This document shows, in pieces, positions 31,899 to 33,296 of a stretch of 33,296 nucleotides of DNA. The stretch's first letter is position 1; each line of letters starts with the position of its first letter. A model generated the notes under the pieces. It had not been told where the DNA came from. It worked only from the letters and a program-made list of their open reading frames with translations, and made no database searches. A program made the translations under genes and the position numbers. Source of the stretch: Candidatus Thermoplasmatota archaeon (GTDB lineage Archaea; Thermoplasmatota; E2; DHVEG-1); the NCBI GenBank assembly GCA_038884455.1, contig JAWABU010000019.1:1-33296 (forward strand). Reading direction: 5' to 3'.

Positions 31899-32885
31899 TT
31901 ATATTGAAATATTAAATGATTCTTGAGCCGGGTTTCTGTCGATTCGTATAAGAGGAATGCGAATTCCTGGTTCCATTGGTCCGCTGCTAAGAACGAATTC
32001 TCCAAATATTAATTTTGGTGTTTTTCTGGCTGCATTCCAATAATTATTCTGCCATGTATTACAAAATCCATTTCTAAAATATGCATCCCGAATATTTTCC
32101 AGAAAATTATTTTGTGTTATGAAATTATCTCGCGATATTTCAATCATAATTCCTTCTGACTCTGAAGGAAAAGTATGTCCTGAGATTGTATTTAGCTGAA
32201 TAACATTACCATCTCTATAAATAATATTAATTCCGTCGAATCTGTTGTTTCTAATGATGTTGTTCTTGATCAGATTATGTGATGCACCCCACATAAAAAT
32301 GCCATGGTTATTTTGTTCAATAATGTTTCCTAGTATCTGAGTATTTGCTTGTATTCTGGAGTCTGAGAAGTAGATGCCGATTACATTACCTCTAATGATG
32401 TTATTGGAAATGGTACTATTATCTGCGCTCACAAGAATTCCTGCATCATGGCTATCGGTGCCGCTGTTTTCTATAGTGAAACCTGAGATTGAACAGGCAC
32501 CTTGGTCGTTGTTAATGCTCACTACCCATTTTGCGCCATATCCTCGAATCACGGTTGTCTGCGGTCCCTCTCCTTGTAATTTTACTGGCTTCTGTAAGCT
32601 TATCGAATTAAAAACACCACTAGAATAATACGTGCCAGAAAACACATAGATAGTATCATCTGACTCTGCATGACTCAGTCCTTCTTGTATGGTCTGATAT
32701 GGATGCTCTATGCTGCCATCCCAAGGCCCCAGGGTATTGTCATCATCAACATAGATAATTTTATCATTGGTACAAGTTGTATGAATGATAGAAGATATTT
32801 GATGTTGCGATGCAGCTACTACATTTGTTATGAATACACAAAAGCATAGTGTTAAGAAAATAATTTGTTTTTTGTTTTCCCTCAT
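31899..32885 (-). CDS. Secreted right-handed parallel beta-helix protein (NosD-like)
   Basis: A 328-residue exported protein. The signal peptide is residues 1-24 (a lysine-rich start, hydrophobic core, then VVAAS). The mature chain begins IIYVDDDNTLGPWDGSIEHP followed by YQTIQEGLSHAESDDTIYVF, the usual opening of archaeal NosD-like pectate-lyase-fold proteins, then asparagine-rich rungs such as STISNNIIRGNVIGIYF and HNLIKNNIIRNNRFDGINI. Such proteins bind or process polysaccharides or serve as surface proteins. The C-terminus has no anchor or sorting signal. AT-rich sequence at about 32916-32926 before the ATG could be the TATA element. Confidence 0.87.
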   Translation of the reverse strand: MRENKKQIIFLTLCFCVFITNVVAASQHQISSIIHTTCTNDKIIYVDDDNTLGPWDGSIEHPYQTIQEGLSHAESDDTIYVFSGTYYSSGVFNSISLQKPVKLQGEGPQTTVIRGYGAKWVVSINNDQGACSISGFTIENSGTDSHDAGILVSADNSTISNNIIRGNVIGIYFSDSRIQANTQILGNIIEQNNHGIFMWGASHNLIKNNIIRNNRFDGINIIYRDGNVIQLNTISGHTFPSESEGIMIEISRDNFITQNNFLENIRDAYFRNGFCNTWQNNYWNAARKTPKLIFGEFVLSSGPMEPGIRIPLIRIDRNPAQESFNISI

Positions 32886-33251
32886 TTACACTACCCCTGT
32901 TTTTTAAAATTAAAAAATTTATAATCATTTTCATATAAATATTTTATTGGAAGAGTTTTTGAGAATTTGGCTATCTTTTTAATGATGTACTAATTCTTCT
33001 AAGAAAGGTCGGTGGAGATGTAGGATATGGGAGATAAGGTTGGTGAGGAGAGGAGGAAAGGATAGGATGAAAAAACAACCCCCTAGGTATCTTACATCTC
33101 CTGCAGGCTAATGTGAGTTGCTTTTAGGATGAGTCCCCCACATTCCCTTTATTAACAATCGTTAATATTTATTATATATTTAAATCTTTTGCATGTCTAG
33201 GCTTCATCCCGAAATAGATAATTAAGGAAGAAACATTCATTTTTTCATTGG
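32886..33251. other. Intergenic region with inverted repeats, no gene recognised
   Basis: This 366-base stretch shows no convincing protein. It includes an imperfect inverted repeat, arms 33014-33027 and 33088-33101 (one mismatch in 14), and a nested GGTTG/CAACC pair at about 33038-33042 and 33076-33080. A second potential stem, AATGTG with CACATT, lies further on at about 33110-33143. A T- and A-rich block at 33155-33185 resembles a promoter. It could be a structured RNA or the leader of a gene beyond the window. I do not recognise a known RNA family. Confidence 0.4.
33014..33101. repeat. Imperfect inverted repeat, arms of 14 bases
   Basis: GGAGATGTAGGATA at 33014-33027 pairs with TATCTTACATCTCC at 33088-33101 with a single mismatch. 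The loop is about 60 bases and purine-rich. Confidence 0.6.
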
Positions 33252-33296
33252 ATGGGACGCGCAAAGAAAAGGATTAATCCAACAGTTGCGAACCAT
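33252..33296 (+). CDS. Possible start of a CDS cut off by the window edge
   Basis: An ATG at 33252 opens a frame that stays open to the end of the window for 15 codons, reading MGRAKKRINPTVANH. A purine-rich AAGGAAGA lies some 20 bases upstream, rather far for a ribosome binding site. The fragment is too short to identify and may not be a gene. Confidence 0.25.
   Translation, partial: MGRAKKRINPTVANH

Noticed and set aside
33040-33075. GAGGAAAG-like motif suggesting RNase P RNA.
   Set aside because: The other conserved RNase P regions are missing, and the surrounding helices do not match the expected layout.

Overview
The window reads as a chromosomal segment of an AT-rich archaeon, most likely a euryarchaeal or Thermoplasmatota-type lineage known from sediment or other anoxic habitats. 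The archaeal evidence is an Orc1/Cdc6 initiator beside an origin-like region, a two-ring CDC48 AAA ATPase, geranylgeranyl reductase, pyruvoyl-dependent arginine decarboxylase, DUF99, DUF2240 and DUF123 proteins, and TATA boxes 25-40 bases ahead of many starts. An anaerobic lifestyle is suggested by class III ribonucleotide reductase, several ferredoxins, radical SAM enzymes and a hydrogenase-type maturation protease. The lineage is inferred from gene content only. No rRNA, tRNA, CRISPR array or insertion sequence was recognised.

Layout. 174-3375: a tight operon of DUF99, ferredoxin, geranylgeranyl reductase, NAD kinase and a JAMM peptidase, in which the ferredoxin and NADP supply fit membrane-lipid saturation. 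3445-8920: a membrane PH-domain protein, arginine decarboxylase, PEP synthase, a HisA-like protein and a DUF2240 protein. 8904-10908 (minus): a DUF112-type permease and a membrane-anchored OB-fold protein. 11050-15594: CDC48 with a long insertion in ring 1, a PRC-barrel protein, a probable replication origin (13891-14331, with a very good origin recognition box) and Orc1/Cdc6. 15697-17762: a PAS histidine kinase and its response regulator. 17825-19628 (minus): an orphan dihydropteroate-synthase N-terminal domain and a B12-binding radical SAM gene with a 5' frameshift. 19692-21062: DUF123, CutA1 and a ThiI-like PP-loop protein. 21124-24088: a complete polar amino acid ABC importer. 24212-28547: the deoxyribonucleotide module nrdR, nrdD, a separate glycyl-radical ORF and nrdG, followed by trxB. 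28577-32885: small redox, transport and repair genes and a secreted beta-helix protein. 32886-33296: mainly non-coding sequence with inverted repeats.

The most striking locus is the class III ribonucleotide reductase. The large nrdD ORF stops after the zinc site, without a glycyl-radical motif. That motif (RVVGY) lies in the next ORF, 49 codons long, in another frame, which has its own perfect Shine-Dalgarno sequence overlapping the nrdD stop. Upstream of nrdR, two NrdR-box-like 16-mers lie exactly 31 bp apart around the TATA box. The two observations together suggest a bacterial-style NrdR-controlled operon in an archaeon, making a two-piece glycyl-radical enzyme. A single-base assembly error is the main competing explanation for the split.
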